This document shows positions 9,059-18,690 of a stretch of 64,000 nt of DNA, piece by piece (the stretch's first letter is position 1; each line of letters begins with the position of its first letter). The notes under the pieces are model-generated. The model had not been told where the DNA came from, did not search any database, and saw nothing but the letters and a program-made list of their open reading frames with translations. Location of the stretch: positions 62,001-126,000 of the forward strand of contig CANNEA010000007.1 of the NCBI GenBank assembly GCA_947503525.1. Reading direction: 5' to 3'. The position numbers were made by a program, and so were the translations under genes. The DNA comes from an uncultured Carboxylicivirga sp. (GTDB taxonomy: Bacteria; Bacteroidota; Bacteroidia; Bacteroidales; Marinilabiliaceae).

Positions 9059-9934
9059 TTATTTATTCCCCATATTCATGGCACTTAACATATTGCCATA
9101 AATGGTGTTTAATTCTGATACTGTTTGACTCAATTGAGCTACTTGTTCTTTATAAACCACAGCATCTGCTGCACTTTGTTCAAACTGAGCTTTAATATCT
9201 GTCATTCCCTTAGTTAATGACTGAGAAGCCTCTGCTTGAGTATTAAGCCCTTGCAACTGTAACTCGTATGCTGAATTTATAGCAGACAAATTCTTGGTTA
9301 CATCACCTAATTTCTGACTATATTCTTGATTATTCGAGTTTAACTGATCAAAGTGCTGCTTGATATTAACACCAGATTCAGATATCGTTTGAGCACTTGC
9401 CTCATAAGATTGAGACAATTTACCAACAGACTCTTCAAGAGCTGAAGCCGTTTTAGTTTGAACTGATGCTAATTCTCCAACAGCATTACCAGCCTGCTTC
9501 ATATTTTGAAGATAGGATTCAGTAGCTAAGCTAGCATTACTTAAATCCGCAAGTTGAGTAGAGGTCATCGATAACTTCTTAATACCCTCTGATAGTTTTT
9601 CAACCACCGCTGGCTCAAGATTTCCACTTTCAACCAAGGCAGCCAAATCACTTCCGCCACCTCCGCCTTGCACACCACGTGCACTTGTAGGTTCCAAACC
9701 AACTAATTCGGGATATACTAAACTCCAATCAGGCATTTCGTGAGGCGGCTCAAAGGCAGACAATGCAAAAATAACCGCTTCTGTTCCTAAACCAGCAATT
9801 AACATCGCTGTTGCACCTGGTAAATGCAATATCTTCCATAATGCTCCAAGAATCACCACTGCTGCACCAAGCCCATATACTTTACCCATCACTTTTTTAT
9901 AGCCCGGGCTCTCAACAAATTCCGTAAAACTCAT
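9059..9934 (-). CDS. gldL: Gliding motility / type IX secretion motor protein GldL
   Basis: Inner-membrane stator-like partner of GldM. Two transmembrane helices lie near residues 17-36 and 42-62, with the family-type segment ALWKILHLPGATAML between them. The rest is a cytoplasmic tail of about 220 residues rich in Gln, Ser and Ala, with a Gly run near 92-95 and heptad-like patterns compatible with coiled coil. At 291 residues it is longer than Flavobacterium GldL (about 215), as often seen in Bacteroidales. The second helix carries a Glu (GTEAVIFALS) matching the motor's proton-relay position. Confidence 0.95.
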   Translation of the reverse strand: MSFTEFVESPGYKKVMGKVYGLGAAVVILGALWKILHLPGATAMLIAGLGTEAVIFALSAFEPPHEMPDWSLVYPELVGLEPTSARGVQGGGGGSDLAALVESGNLEPAVVEKLSEGIKKLSMTSTQLADLSNASLATESYLQNMKQAGNAVGELASVQTKTASALEESVGKLSQSYEASAQTISESGVNIKQHFDQLNSNNQEYSQKLGDVTKNLSAINSAYELQLQGLNTQAEASQSLTKGMTDIKAQFEQSAADAVVYKEQVAQLSQTVSELNTIYGNMLSAMNMGNK

Positions 9935-9977
9935 AATGACCTATTTTTCAATTTACCGTCCAAAGTAAGGTGAAATA

Positions 9978-11306
9978 TTACTCACCAATATAATCACGTA
10001 CACATCTAAAACCTATATAGGATTTTGAAGAATCCTGGTATTCATAGGTACGGGTACCGTTCTGTAAGAAATAACCTATATCTTTCCATGAACCACCACG
10101 GATTACCTTACGTTTCATTACATGAGGATCGTCTGGAAGAGCATTATATTTATAGGTTGGGTTGAAATCATGCGTAAATGTATACGCTGATTCATCAAAG
10201 GCACTTGAGGTCCACTCACCTACATTACCTGCCATATCGAATAATCCATAATCATTTGGCGAATACGTTCCAACAGATACACTAGTCATACCACCATCAT
10301 CACCATATCGGCCACGTAAAGGCTTAAAGTTGGCTAAGAAACATCCTTTATCATTACGAGTGTACATTCCACCCCAAGGATAAATCGCATGCTCTAATCC
10401 TCCACGAGCAGCATATTCCCACTCGGCCTCAGTTGGAAGACGGTAATTCATTACCGTAGGTTCACCTTTCAACATTAGGTAGTTATTTAATAACTGCGTT
10501 CTCCAAATTGCAAAGGCTGTAGCTTGTTTCCAGTTTACTCCTACAACAGGATATTCATCGAAACCTGGATGCCAAAAATACTTTTCTGTCCATGGCTCAT
10601 TAAATGAATAGGTGAAATCTGCAATCCAACACAAAGTATCAGGATAAACATTAACCGCATCTTTCATGATAAAAGCTGAACGATCAGTGATTTCGCGTTC
10701 TTTACCGAACTGGTCATAAACTACTCCTTCGTACTCTTTGGTTTCAAAGTTGTAACGATTGCTTTTTTTAGCAGCCTGCAACAGATCAACCCATTCGTAC
10801 TCGTAAGTTAATTTACGCGTATCAATTTCTTTACGACGGAAAAAACGCTCGTTTTCCGGTAAATACATTTCGTCTAAAATTTCAGCGTATTCCTCATTTG
10901 TCCACTCAATTGGTTCATCCCAATTAACAAACGGAGGATCAATTTCATTGCCCAAATAGTCTTCCGAAATTAAGAACTCTTCGAACTGCTCACCTAATAA
11001 GTGACGTGCAATCGAATCCTTAACCCAGTATACAAACTGGCGGTATTCACTATTGGTAATTTCAGTTTCGTCCATCCAAAACGAACGAATAGAAACTGTC
11101 TTTGATTGAGATGTCATAGACCAGGCAACATCCTGATCATTAGGACCCATATTAAAACTCCCTTGTGGAATAAATAACATTCCAAAAGGATCTGGTTCAT
11201 AAAATGAACCACCACGGGAAACCCCTACTAACTCACCGGAACCGGTTTGTCCACATCCTGAAAGGATGGTTATTACTATGACACTTAGGGCAAGTACTTT
11301 CTTCAT
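9978..11306 (-). CDS. gldK: Gliding motility / type IX secretion lipoprotein GldK
   Basis: Outer-membrane lipoprotein that builds the periplasmic ring of type IX secretion with GldN. The signal peptide ends in a lipobox (LSGC) with Cys at residue 18. The body is a formylglycine-generating-enzyme/sulfatase-modifying-factor fold: FIPQGSFNMG near residue 50, RLPTEAEWEYAARGG near 290, NVGEWTSS near 360 and GFRCVRDY at the C-terminus. In GldK this fold is structural, not known to be catalytic. It lies 35 bp after the PorP/SprF-like gene and 43 bp before gldL. Confidence 0.95.
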   Translation of the reverse strand: MKKVLALSVIVITILSGCGQTGSGELVGVSRGGSFYEPDPFGMLFIPQGSFNMGPNDQDVAWSMTSQSKTVSIRSFWMDETEITNSEYRQFVYWVKDSIARHLLGEQFEEFLISEDYLGNEIDPPFVNWDEPIEWTNEEYAEILDEMYLPENERFFRRKEIDTRKLTYEYEWVDLLQAAKKSNRYNFETKEYEGVVYDQFGKEREITDRSAFIMKDAVNVYPDTLCWIADFTYSFNEPWTEKYFWHPGFDEYPVVGVNWKQATAFAIWRTQLLNNYLMLKGEPTVMNYRLPTEAEWEYAARGGLEHAIYPWGGMYTRNDKGCFLANFKPLRGRYGDDGGMTSVSVGTYSPNDYGLFDMAGNVGEWTSSAFDESAYTFTHDFNPTYKYNALPDDPHVMKRKVIRGGSWKDIGYFLQNGTRTYEYQDSSKSYIGFRCVRDYIGE

Positions 11307-11340
11307 AATAGCCTTATATATCTGAATTACTTCTTTTATT

Positions 11341-12426
11341 CTATAAATATCTTACACTCTTGTAATGCTTCTTTCTTTTTTCCAAGTTCAAATCAAAACT
11401 ATATCCTAACATCAACTCATGAGAACCATTTTTGGCTCCACTCAACTGGGATATGCTGATATCGTAACTGTAGCCTATTCTTAATCCATTATTGAGTTCA
11501 ACTCCTCCCAATAATACGATGGCATCCTGAAAACGATACGTTAATCCACCCCAATATTTATCTTTTAATATTCCGTTAACATTTAAATCAACCTGATAAC
11601 TGGACATATTCGATTTTATAAATATCGAAGGAACTAATACGATTGGTCTATTTTTCATCTGATACTTATACCCACCTGTGATAAAAATGGTTTGATCAAG
11701 GTATGATGTATATGTATCGGTGAACTTTGGTTGTGGTTTATTTAAGTGAGCCACTGATAAACCAAGGTAATACATTTTATGTTCCAAATAGGCTCCAATG
11801 CCCATATCAAATGCAGTTCCCTGATCGTCAGTAAAAGTTTCTTCACTATGGTAATCTCCATTTCCGAAATCATCTCCTATACCCGTAGGTAATGTTGAAA
11901 GATTACTTCCCTTTATGGATTGATTAACCATTCCTAAAGATAAACCAACACCAAGCTTTCCAAAATCGGTTTGCCAACGCTTTGAATACGCCAACGACAT
12001 ATACAAGTTTGTCCACTCACCAATTTCATCGTTCATAATAGATAGACCTAATCCGCTATCCCATCCCAATAAGTTTAAATTTGCATCTGCTCCAAAAACC
12101 GTTGTTTTAGGCGCCATCCCGTCAAATCCTCCCATCCATTGCTGTCTGTTTCCTAGGCCCACATTAATCATTCCTGTGTGCCCGGCATATCCAGGGTTTA
12201 CAACCAGTTGATTAAACATGTTCTGGCTGAACTGAGGATATTGTTGCCCTGCTGCATTTGTAGCAACGCAAAATAACAGAAAAAATAATATTCTCCTAGC
12301 TATGCCTTGAAAAAGCTGGCGATTAATAATTCGACCTAAGCCGAAGTGTTTTATTATCTCTTTTTTATAGAGCAAATCAACGTTATTAAATCCAGCTAAC
12401 AAAATGCTGGGGATATATACTCTCAT
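11341..12426 (-). CDS. porP: PorP/SprF family type IX secretion outer-membrane protein
   Basis: Predicted outer-membrane beta-barrel of the PorP/SprF family, which anchors T9SS components or secreted adhesins. The conserved motif QQYPQFSQNMFNQLVVNPGYAG follows the signal peptide near residues 60-83, and the C-terminal strands end in LMLGYSFDL. The only in-frame ATG gives about 43 residues before the hydrophobic signal core (RRILFFLLFCVATNAAG), which is unusually long; a TTG codon near residue 19 is an alternative. Its position directly upstream of gldK matches the porP-porK order of Porphyromonas, hence the symbol, though paralogs are common. Confidence 0.85.
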   Translation of the reverse strand: MRVYIPSILLAGFNNVDLLYKKEIIKHFGLGRIINRQLFQGIARRILFFLLFCVATNAAGQQYPQFSQNMFNQLVVNPGYAGHTGMINVGLGNRQQWMGGFDGMAPKTTVFGADANLNLLGWDSGLGLSIMNDEIGEWTNLYMSLAYSKRWQTDFGKLGVGLSLGMVNQSIKGSNLSTLPTGIGDDFGNGDYHSEETFTDDQGTAFDMGIGAYLEHKMYYLGLSVAHLNKPQPKFTDTYTSYLDQTIFITGGYKYQMKNRPIVLVPSIFIKSNMSSYQVDLNVNGILKDKYWGGLTYRFQDAIVLLGGVELNNGLRIGYSYDISISQLSGAKNGSHELMLGYSFDLNLEKRKKHYKSVRYL

Positions 12427-12486
12427 TTTATCTCAAAGGTTTCATTTTTGATATGATATATTCATAAACGAACATTTACCTTTGAT

Positions 12487-13647
12487 TTATAATTCATTTT
12501 TCTTGATGAACCGAAACCATCGTTCCGGGATGTCATTTTTTGATGCTTCCTCGAAATCAAGACGACTACAAGCAACAATTCCTTTCTGATCATCTTCACC
12601 TGGTACTTCTACCCACCAGCGATCATTTATTGGATTATTAAAAAATTTAATATCAATTTCATAATCATCCAGATGAACAATATATTGACGATAACTATCC
12701 AATTCTTTAACAGGAAAGTCATTGTATCGTAATGCAAATCCTTCTAAGGCATGCCATATTGACTGAGCACCAAGTCCTACTCCTTGGGTATGGATATCTT
12801 TTTCAACATCCATATTAAAAAAACCAAGGCACTTCAGTTTGTCACTAAGTCCGGCATACCATGCCATCTGACAAAATTCATCGCCGGTAAATCCATTGGG
12901 CATCGTTCCATTATGAGCAGGCTGATCAGTTTGTTTTATACTTGTGAAATCAAAACTAATTACATCAGCATCTCTTAACCAAGGCTCCGCTGCTTTCATG
13001 CCTTTCTGCCTAATTTGGCCCAATCTCAATATATCGTATGAATTATCTTTTAACTGCTCTTCCTGATATTGACTATACAGGTATTTTTGAACACCAACTA
13101 ATGACAAATCATATGGCTTTCGTTTCTCGTCAGAACAAAGCAAACCTAAAAAGCTGTCGGATGAATAATCTTTCTCAGGATGAACCCAATCAATTTTAGC
13201 ATCTACAACTGATAAACGAAACGCATTATTTTGTTGTTTTATTGCCCCAGACATAGGAATTGTGTAATCCTGACTTCCTCCTATTAGAATTGGAAAAATA
13301 TTATGCATGACTAACTCTGAGACCACATCTTCAATTGCACAATATCGATCATCAACTGTTTTGCCCAGTACATTTCCTAAATCTAATATATTTAAGGTTT
13401 TGCTAAGTGTTCGCAATCCATAGAGCAATGGTCGAACAGCATCGGGAAAACCGGAAACACCTTTGAGAACTGAATGCCTGGCATCTGCAATACCCAGGAT
13501 GGCAATATCAAAATCACTTAAATCAACGCGATCAAGATCATGAAGAGAAGAAACTTGCGAAAAAAGCAAATCATCAATTTCACCTTCAAAAGCTGGAACT
13601 ATTTTAAAAACACTTTTATCAAAATAATGCTTCCAATCTTCTACCAC
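12487..13647 (-). CDS. Arginase/formiminoglutamase-fold protein, probable pseudoenzyme
   Basis: A 386-residue member of the ureohydrolase (arginase/agmatinase/formimidoylglutamase) family by overall pattern. The metal-ligand motifs are degraded. Canonical GGDHS reads GGSQD at 123-127 (His to Gln), DAHxD reads DAKID at 149-153 (His to Lys), and SxDxDxxDP reads SFDFTS at 231-236 with the second Asp lost. Three of six expected Mn ligands are gone, so hydrolase activity is unlikely. It starts 4 bp after topA and precedes the porP-gldKLMN genes by about 60 bp. The context suggests a link to type IX secretion or a structural role, which is inference. Confidence 0.8.
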   Translation of the reverse strand: MVEDWKHYFDKSVFKIVPAFEGEIDDLLFSQVSSLHDLDRVDLSDFDIAILGIADARHSVLKGVSGFPDAVRPLLYGLRTLSKTLNILDLGNVLGKTVDDRYCAIEDVVSELVMHNIFPILIGGSQDYTIPMSGAIKQQNNAFRLSVVDAKIDWVHPEKDYSSDSFLGLLCSDEKRKPYDLSLVGVQKYLYSQYQEEQLKDNSYDILRLGQIRQKGMKAAEPWLRDADVISFDFTSIKQTDQPAHNGTMPNGFTGDEFCQMAWYAGLSDKLKCLGFFNMDVEKDIHTQGVGLGAQSIWHALEGFALRYNDFPVKELDSYRQYIVHLDDYEIDIKFFNNPINDRWWVEVPGEDDQKGIVACSRLDFEEASKNDIPERWFRFIKKNEL

Positions 13648-13651
13648 TTAA

Positions 13652-16111
13652 TTAATTCTTTTTTTGGGTTTTTTTGGTCGTTGCTTTCTTTTTCGCTGTC
13701 GTCTTTTTGGCTGTTGATTTCTTGGCCGGTGTTTTTTTAGCCGCAGCTTTCTTTGCCGGAGCTTTACCTTTCTTTTTATCTTCCGCTTCAATTAAAACCT
13801 TACAATCGTCGTATGAAAGGTCTTCAGCAACTTTATCTTTTGGAATTTTATAATTCTTTTTTTGATACTTTATAAAAGGCCCCCATCTGCCATTTAGGAT
13901 TTGAAGATCAGCTTCTTCTTCGAAAGCCCTAATCAGCTTTTTACGGTCTTCTTCACGTTTATCTTCTATTCTTATGATGGAAGTTTCCAAATCTATTTCA
14001 AATGGATCATCTTCGCCTTTTTTCAAAGATACAAATTTTCCGTCATGACGAATATATGGTCCGAATCGTCCAATGCCTATTACCACCACTTTGTTTTCAT
14101 ATTCTCCAAGTGTTCGCGGCAATTTAAACAGATCCAATGCCTCTTCAATGGTAATGGTTTCGATGTGTTGACCCTTTCGTAAAGAAGCAAACCTTGGCTT
14201 TTCAGCCTCTTCATCTTCAGAGCTAACTCCAATTTGAGCCAAAGGACCGAATCGTCCGATACGCACGGAAATTTGCTTGCCTGTGGCAGGATCATTTCCC
14301 AAGATACGTTCACCCGTACTTTTCTCAGATGTCTCAATGGTTTCTTCAACTTTCTTATGGAAAGGCTTGTAAAACTCATCTATCGACTTATCCCATTCAA
14401 TCTTACCTAAGGCAATCTCATCAAATTCTTTTTCAACTTTTGCCGTAAAATCAAATGAAACAATATTCTCAAAATATTTAACCAGAAAATCATTCACAAC
14501 CATTCCAATATCTGTAGGGAATAGTTTTGAACGCTCAGCACCTGAAATTTCTTTTTTATCACTAACAACAACGTTACTTCCCTTTTTAAGAAGAACGTGT
14601 TTGTATTCTCTCTCTACACCATCCCTATCCTCTTTTTCGACATAGCCTCGATTTTGGATGGTAGAAATAGTTGGAGCATATGTTGATGGTCGGCCGATAC
14701 CCAGTTCTTCAAGTTTGCGAACCAGACTAGCCTCTGTAAAACGAGGCGGTTTTAAGCTCCATCTCTGACGTGCTTCAACATTAAGCATATCCAACACATC
14801 CCCTTCGTTCATAGGCGGAAGTAGAACACCCTGGTCGTCCTCATTCTCATTTTCAGAATCAGTTGACTCAATATACACTTTCAGGAAACCATCAAATTTT
14901 ATAATCTCTCCGGTAGCAAGAAATTTCTCTCCTGTCGATCCGGCATCAATATGAATTACTGTTTTCTCCAACTGAGCATCACTCATTTGAGAAGCAATGG
15001 TTCTTTTCCAGATTAATTCATAAAGCTTTTTTTCCTGATTAGATCCACTTACAGTTTCTTTATCAAGGTATGTTGGTCGTATAGCCTCATGAGCCTCTTG
15101 CGCTCCTTTGGCCTTGGTTTTATACTTTCGTATTTTAACATATGCTTCTCCTCCCAACTTCTCAGTTATCATGGTCGAAGCCATATTTAAAGCCAGGTCG
15201 GATAGATTCACGGAATCGGTACGCATGTATGTAATCTTTCCCGCTTCATATAACTTTTGCGCTACCGACATGGTTTGCGAAACTGAGTAGCCCAATTTTC
15301 TAGAAGCTTCCTGCTGTAATGTAGATGTCGTAAAAGGTGCTGCCGGCGATTTTTTAACTGGTTTTTTCTCAACCTTAGCCACTTTAAAATTAGCATCCGC
15401 ACATTTTTCAACAAAAGCTGTAGTTTCTTCCAGCGTATTGAATCGCTTATTCAGTTCTGACTTAAGTTCAGTTACTTTTCCATTCGCATCTTTAACTTCA
15501 AACAAAGCAGTAACACGGTATGACGATGTAGGTTTGAAAGCAAATATTTCACGTTCTCTGTCTACCAATAATCGAACCGAAACAGATTGAACACGTCCGG
15601 CCGATAAGGAAGGTTTTACTTTTCTCCATAACACTGGAGATAGTTCGAAACCAACTAATCGATCTAAAATACGACGAGCTTGCTGAGCATTGACTAAATT
15701 AAAATCTATCGCTCTGGGATTTTTTACCGCATGTTGAATTGCTTCTTTCGTAATTTCATGAAAAACAATTCGCCTCGTATTTTCTGGTTTTAATCCAAGC
15801 ACTTCATATAAATGCCAGGCAATTGCTTCTCCCTCGCGGTCCTCATCGGAAGCGAGCCATACAACTTGTGATTTCTTTGCTAATCCCTTTAATTCCTTAA
15901 CTACTTCTTTTTTGTCACTCGATACGATATAATCAGGCTGATAACCGTTATTAAGGTCAACTCCAAAGTCGCTCTTTGACAAATCTCTAATATGACCATA
16001 GCTGGACTTCACCACAAAATCATCGCCTAAAAACTTTTCAATAGTTTTGGCTTTGGCCGGTGACTCCACTATAACCAAATTCCCTTCTTTAACCGTCGTT
16101 TTTTTACCCAT
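13652..16111 (-). CDS. topA: DNA topoisomerase I
   Basis: Type IA topoisomerase that relaxes negative supercoils. The TOPRIM domain at the N-terminus shows VIVESPAKAKTIEKFLG and DEDREGEAIAWHL. The catalytic Tyr lies in ITYMRTDS near residue 295. The C-terminal third has topoisomerase repeat units instead of clear four-Cys zinc fingers, each with a GRFGP or GRWGPFIKY core. The last about 40 residues are an AKK/TAKK-repeat tail resembling histone H1, a feature of several Bacteroidota TopA proteins. At 819 residues the length is normal. It heads the gene run that leads into the T9SS cluster. Confidence 0.96.
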   Translation of the reverse strand: MGKKTTVKEGNLVIVESPAKAKTIEKFLGDDFVVKSSYGHIRDLSKSDFGVDLNNGYQPDYIVSSDKKEVVKELKGLAKKSQVVWLASDEDREGEAIAWHLYEVLGLKPENTRRIVFHEITKEAIQHAVKNPRAIDFNLVNAQQARRILDRLVGFELSPVLWRKVKPSLSAGRVQSVSVRLLVDREREIFAFKPTSSYRVTALFEVKDANGKVTELKSELNKRFNTLEETTAFVEKCADANFKVAKVEKKPVKKSPAAPFTTSTLQQEASRKLGYSVSQTMSVAQKLYEAGKITYMRTDSVNLSDLALNMASTMITEKLGGEAYVKIRKYKTKAKGAQEAHEAIRPTYLDKETVSGSNQEKKLYELIWKRTIASQMSDAQLEKTVIHIDAGSTGEKFLATGEIIKFDGFLKVYIESTDSENENEDDQGVLLPPMNEGDVLDMLNVEARQRWSLKPPRFTEASLVRKLEELGIGRPSTYAPTISTIQNRGYVEKEDRDGVEREYKHVLLKKGSNVVVSDKKEISGAERSKLFPTDIGMVVNDFLVKYFENIVSFDFTAKVEKEFDEIALGKIEWDKSIDEFYKPFHKKVEETIETSEKSTGERILGNDPATGKQISVRIGRFGPLAQIGVSSEDEEAEKPRFASLRKGQHIETITIEEALDLFKLPRTLGEYENKVVVIGIGRFGPYIRHDGKFVSLKKGEDDPFEIDLETSIIRIEDKREEDRKKLIRAFEEEADLQILNGRWGPFIKYQKKNYKIPKDKVAEDLSYDDCKVLIEAEDKKKGKAPAKKAAAKKTPAKKSTAKKTTAKKKATTKKTQKKN

Positions 16112-16237
16112 CTCTTTTTGTTCTTACAAAAACCACTCTTCGTATTAAGCGCCTAAATTAGCAAATCTCGGTGCAATGTTAAAAAATGAAAATGCTTTAC
16201 GCAAACATAATTAACTCTGCTGTACATTAAAATTTAC

Positions 16238-16245
16238 TATTTTTG
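16238..16245 (+). promoter_or_regulatory. Possible -7 element for the PBP1A gene
   Basis: TATTTTTG matches the Bacteroidota TAnnTTTG -7 consensus and lies 22 bp before the PBP1A start. No clear TTG -33 element is seen at the expected distance, so this is only suggestive. Confidence 0.35.
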
Positions 16246-16267
16246 CATCAAATCTTCATTTTAACAC

Positions 16268-18634
16268 ATGGATTCAACTACATTTAAATATAAGAAATTC
16301 TTGATTTGGTTCTGGTCCTTCTTCATTGGGGGAACGGCGCTGGTAGTGCTACTCTTCTTGATGATATCGGCGGGAATACTTGGCTTTATGCCTTCCTTTG
16401 AAGAACTGGAAAACCCCAAGACAAACTTAGCTACTGAAATTATTTCAAGCGATCAGGAATTATTGGGAAACTTTTATAGAGAAAACAGAAGTTTCGTTAC
16501 TTACGAGCAACTTTCGCCCAATCTTGTTAATGCATTAATAGCTACTGAAGATGTTCGTTTTCATGATCATTCAGGTATAGATCCAAGAGGATTGGCGCGC
16601 GTAGCCTTTCGCACGGTGATTATGCAAGACCAAAGTTCGGGTGGTGGAAGTACCATAACCCAACAGTTAGCCAAACTTCTTTTTCATGATCCAGCGGCAA
16701 ATATTTTTGATCGTGTAATGCAAAAGCTCAAAGAATGGGTTATTGCCATAAAACTCGAGCGCAGCTATACCAAGAATGAGATCTTGACCATGTATTTAAA
16801 TAAAGCCGAATTTATTTATGATGCGTATGGAATAAAATCTGCGGCTAAAACTTTTTTTAATACCTCAACAGATTCCATTAAGGTGGAAGAAGCGGCCGTA
16901 ATTGTTGGCATGCTGAAGAATCCGGCCTTATTCAATCCGGTACGCCGACCTGAATTAACTCAGCAAAGACGAAACGTTGTTCTGAGTCAGATGCGTAAGG
17001 CTAAGTTTATTACAGAGGAGTTTTATGATTCTCTGTCAGCAATGCCAATGGAGCTTCAATTTAAACGAGCTGATCATAAAGAAGGACCTGCACCCTATTT
17101 CCGCGAATTCCTACGTTTAACTTTATCCGCTAAGGAACCAATTCGTGAAAACTATGCTTCCTGGCAAACTCAGAAATTTAAGGAAGATAGCGTTGAATGG
17201 TTGAATAATCCTTTATTTGGTTGGATCAATAAGAATCTTCGCCCTGATGGTACTAAATACGATATCTATAAAGACGGATTAAAATTTTATACCACCATAG
17301 ATTCACGCATGCAAAGCTATGCTGAAAATGCGGTTAAAACCCATTTGAGCGAGAATTTGCAACCTAAGTTCTTTAGAGAGAAAAAAGGCCGTACGCGCGC
17401 ACCTTTCACTAATAAAATCACTAAAGATCAATACGAAGGCATTATTAATCGTGCCATGCGAAATACGGATAGGTATCGTGACCTAAGACGAAGAGGTGCT
17501 GATGCCGATAGTATCAAGCGCGTTTTTAATACCGAGTATGACATGACTGTATTTACCTGGGAGGGCGAAAGAGATACAAGCATGACTCCAATGGATTCAA
17601 TCATACATTACAAAGCCTTTTTACGGGCGGGTATGTTATCCATCGACCCTCAGTCAGGACATGTTAAAGCCTATGTTGGCGGACCAAATTTCAAACACTT
17701 TATGTACGATATGGCAGGTGTAGGGAAACGTCAGGTAGGTTCAACCATTAAACCTTTTGTGTATACGCTAGCCATGCAGGAAGGGCATACACCATGTGAT
17801 TTAGTTCCAAATATTTCACAGACTTTTTACCTGCCAACCGGTAAAACCTGGACACCACGAAACAGCGGAAACAAACGTCAAGGTGAGATGGTATCCTTAA
17901 AATGGGGATTAGCTAATTCAAATAACAACATCACTGCATGGGTTATGAAGCAATATAACCCGGAAGCCGTAGCCTCCACCATCCATGAATTGGGTATTAA
18001 GAGTCCTATGGATGCAGTTCCGGCACTTTGCCTTGGCACGCCTGACTTTGGACTTATGGAAATGACTGGAGCCTACTGTACCTTCGCAAATAAAGGAGTG
18101 CACACCGAACCCCTTTTAGTGACGCGTATTGAAGACCGATTTGGAAATGTGATTAGTGATTTTCATCCGAACAAGCGTGAAGCGGTCAGTGAAGCTACTG
18201 CCTTTTTAATGCTTAATTTATTACAAGGGGTTATTAATCAAGGTACAGGTGTAAGATTGAGGTTTACTTATCAAATGCTTAATCAAATTGGAGGTAAAAC
18301 CGGAACAACTCAAAATCATTCTGATGGTTGGTTTATGGGAGTAACTCCAAACCTGGTAACGGGCGTATGGGTTGGCGGAGAAGACCGAGATATTCACTTT
18401 GACAACATTACATTAGGCCAGGGGGCTAATATGGCATTACCTGTTTTTGCTCTGTTTATGCAAGATGTTTATGCTGATGAAGAACTGAACGTCACTATTG
18501 AGGATGAATTTGAAGCACCTTTGAATTTCAACATAGATCTGCTATGTAACGATGAACACATCTCAGCAGATAAGAACACAGGAAATGAGGAGGAAGAAAT
18601 AGAACAAATTTCCAGCGAAGAAGAATTTTTCTAG
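16268..18634 (+). CDS. mrcA: Penicillin-binding protein 1A (bifunctional transglycosylase/transpeptidase)
   Basis: Class A PBP that polymerises and cross-links peptidoglycan in the periplasm. One N-terminal membrane anchor lies near residues 12-36. The GT51 transglycosylase domain shows ATEDVRFHDHSGID near residue 95 (catalytic Glu) and GGGSTITQQLAKLLF near 125. The transpeptidase domain has the Ser nucleophile in STIK near 495, SNN near 550 and KTGTT near 675. At 788 residues it is a standard PBP1A. The C-terminal tail is acidic, ending in a Glu-rich stretch. It is a single-gene transcript. Confidence 0.96.
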   Translation: MDSTTFKYKKFLIWFWSFFIGGTALVVLLFLMISAGILGFMPSFEELENPKTNLATEIISSDQELLGNFYRENRSFVTYEQLSPNLVNALIATEDVRFHDHSGIDPRGLARVAFRTVIMQDQSSGGGSTITQQLAKLLFHDPAANIFDRVMQKLKEWVIAIKLERSYTKNEILTMYLNKAEFIYDAYGIKSAAKTFFNTSTDSIKVEEAAVIVGMLKNPALFNPVRRPELTQQRRNVVLSQMRKAKFITEEFYDSLSAMPMELQFKRADHKEGPAPYFREFLRLTLSAKEPIRENYASWQTQKFKEDSVEWLNNPLFGWINKNLRPDGTKYDIYKDGLKFYTTIDSRMQSYAENAVKTHLSENLQPKFFREKKGRTRAPFTNKITKDQYEGIINRAMRNTDRYRDLRRRGADADSIKRVFNTEYDMTVFTWEGERDTSMTPMDSIIHYKAFLRAGMLSIDPQSGHVKAYVGGPNFKHFMYDMAGVGKRQVGSTIKPFVYTLAMQEGHTPCDLVPNISQTFYLPTGKTWTPRNSGNKRQGEMVSLKWGLANSNNNITAWVMKQYNPEAVASTIHELGIKSPMDAVPALCLGTPDFGLMEMTGAYCTFANKGVHTEPLLVTRIEDRFGNVISDFHPNKREAVSEATAFLMLNLLQGVINQGTGVRLRFTYQMLNQIGGKTGTTQNHSDGWFMGVTPNLVTGVWVGGEDRDIHFDNITLGQGANMALPVFALFMQDVYADEELNVTIEDEFEAPLNFNIDLLCNDEHISADKNTGNEEEEIEQISSEEEFF

Positions 18635-18655
18635 ACTTAAATAACAAACAATATT

Positions 18656-18684
18656 AATGCCGAAGATCTTCTTCGGCATTTTTT
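18656..18684 (+). terminator. Intrinsic terminator after PBP1A
   Basis: A 10-bp perfect stem (AATGCCGAAG with its complement) and 5-nt loop are followed by a T run. It lies 22 bp after the PBP1A stop and just before the convergent radA stop. Confidence 0.85.
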
Positions 18685-18690
18685 ATGCTC

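Noticed and set aside
12434-12484. 7-bp inverted repeat CAAAGGT/ACCTTTG and a TACCTTTG plus-strand -7-like sequence upstream of porP
   Set aside because: The repeat is short with a 37-bp gap, and the -7-like sequence would drive antisense transcription; both can be chance in AT-rich DNA.
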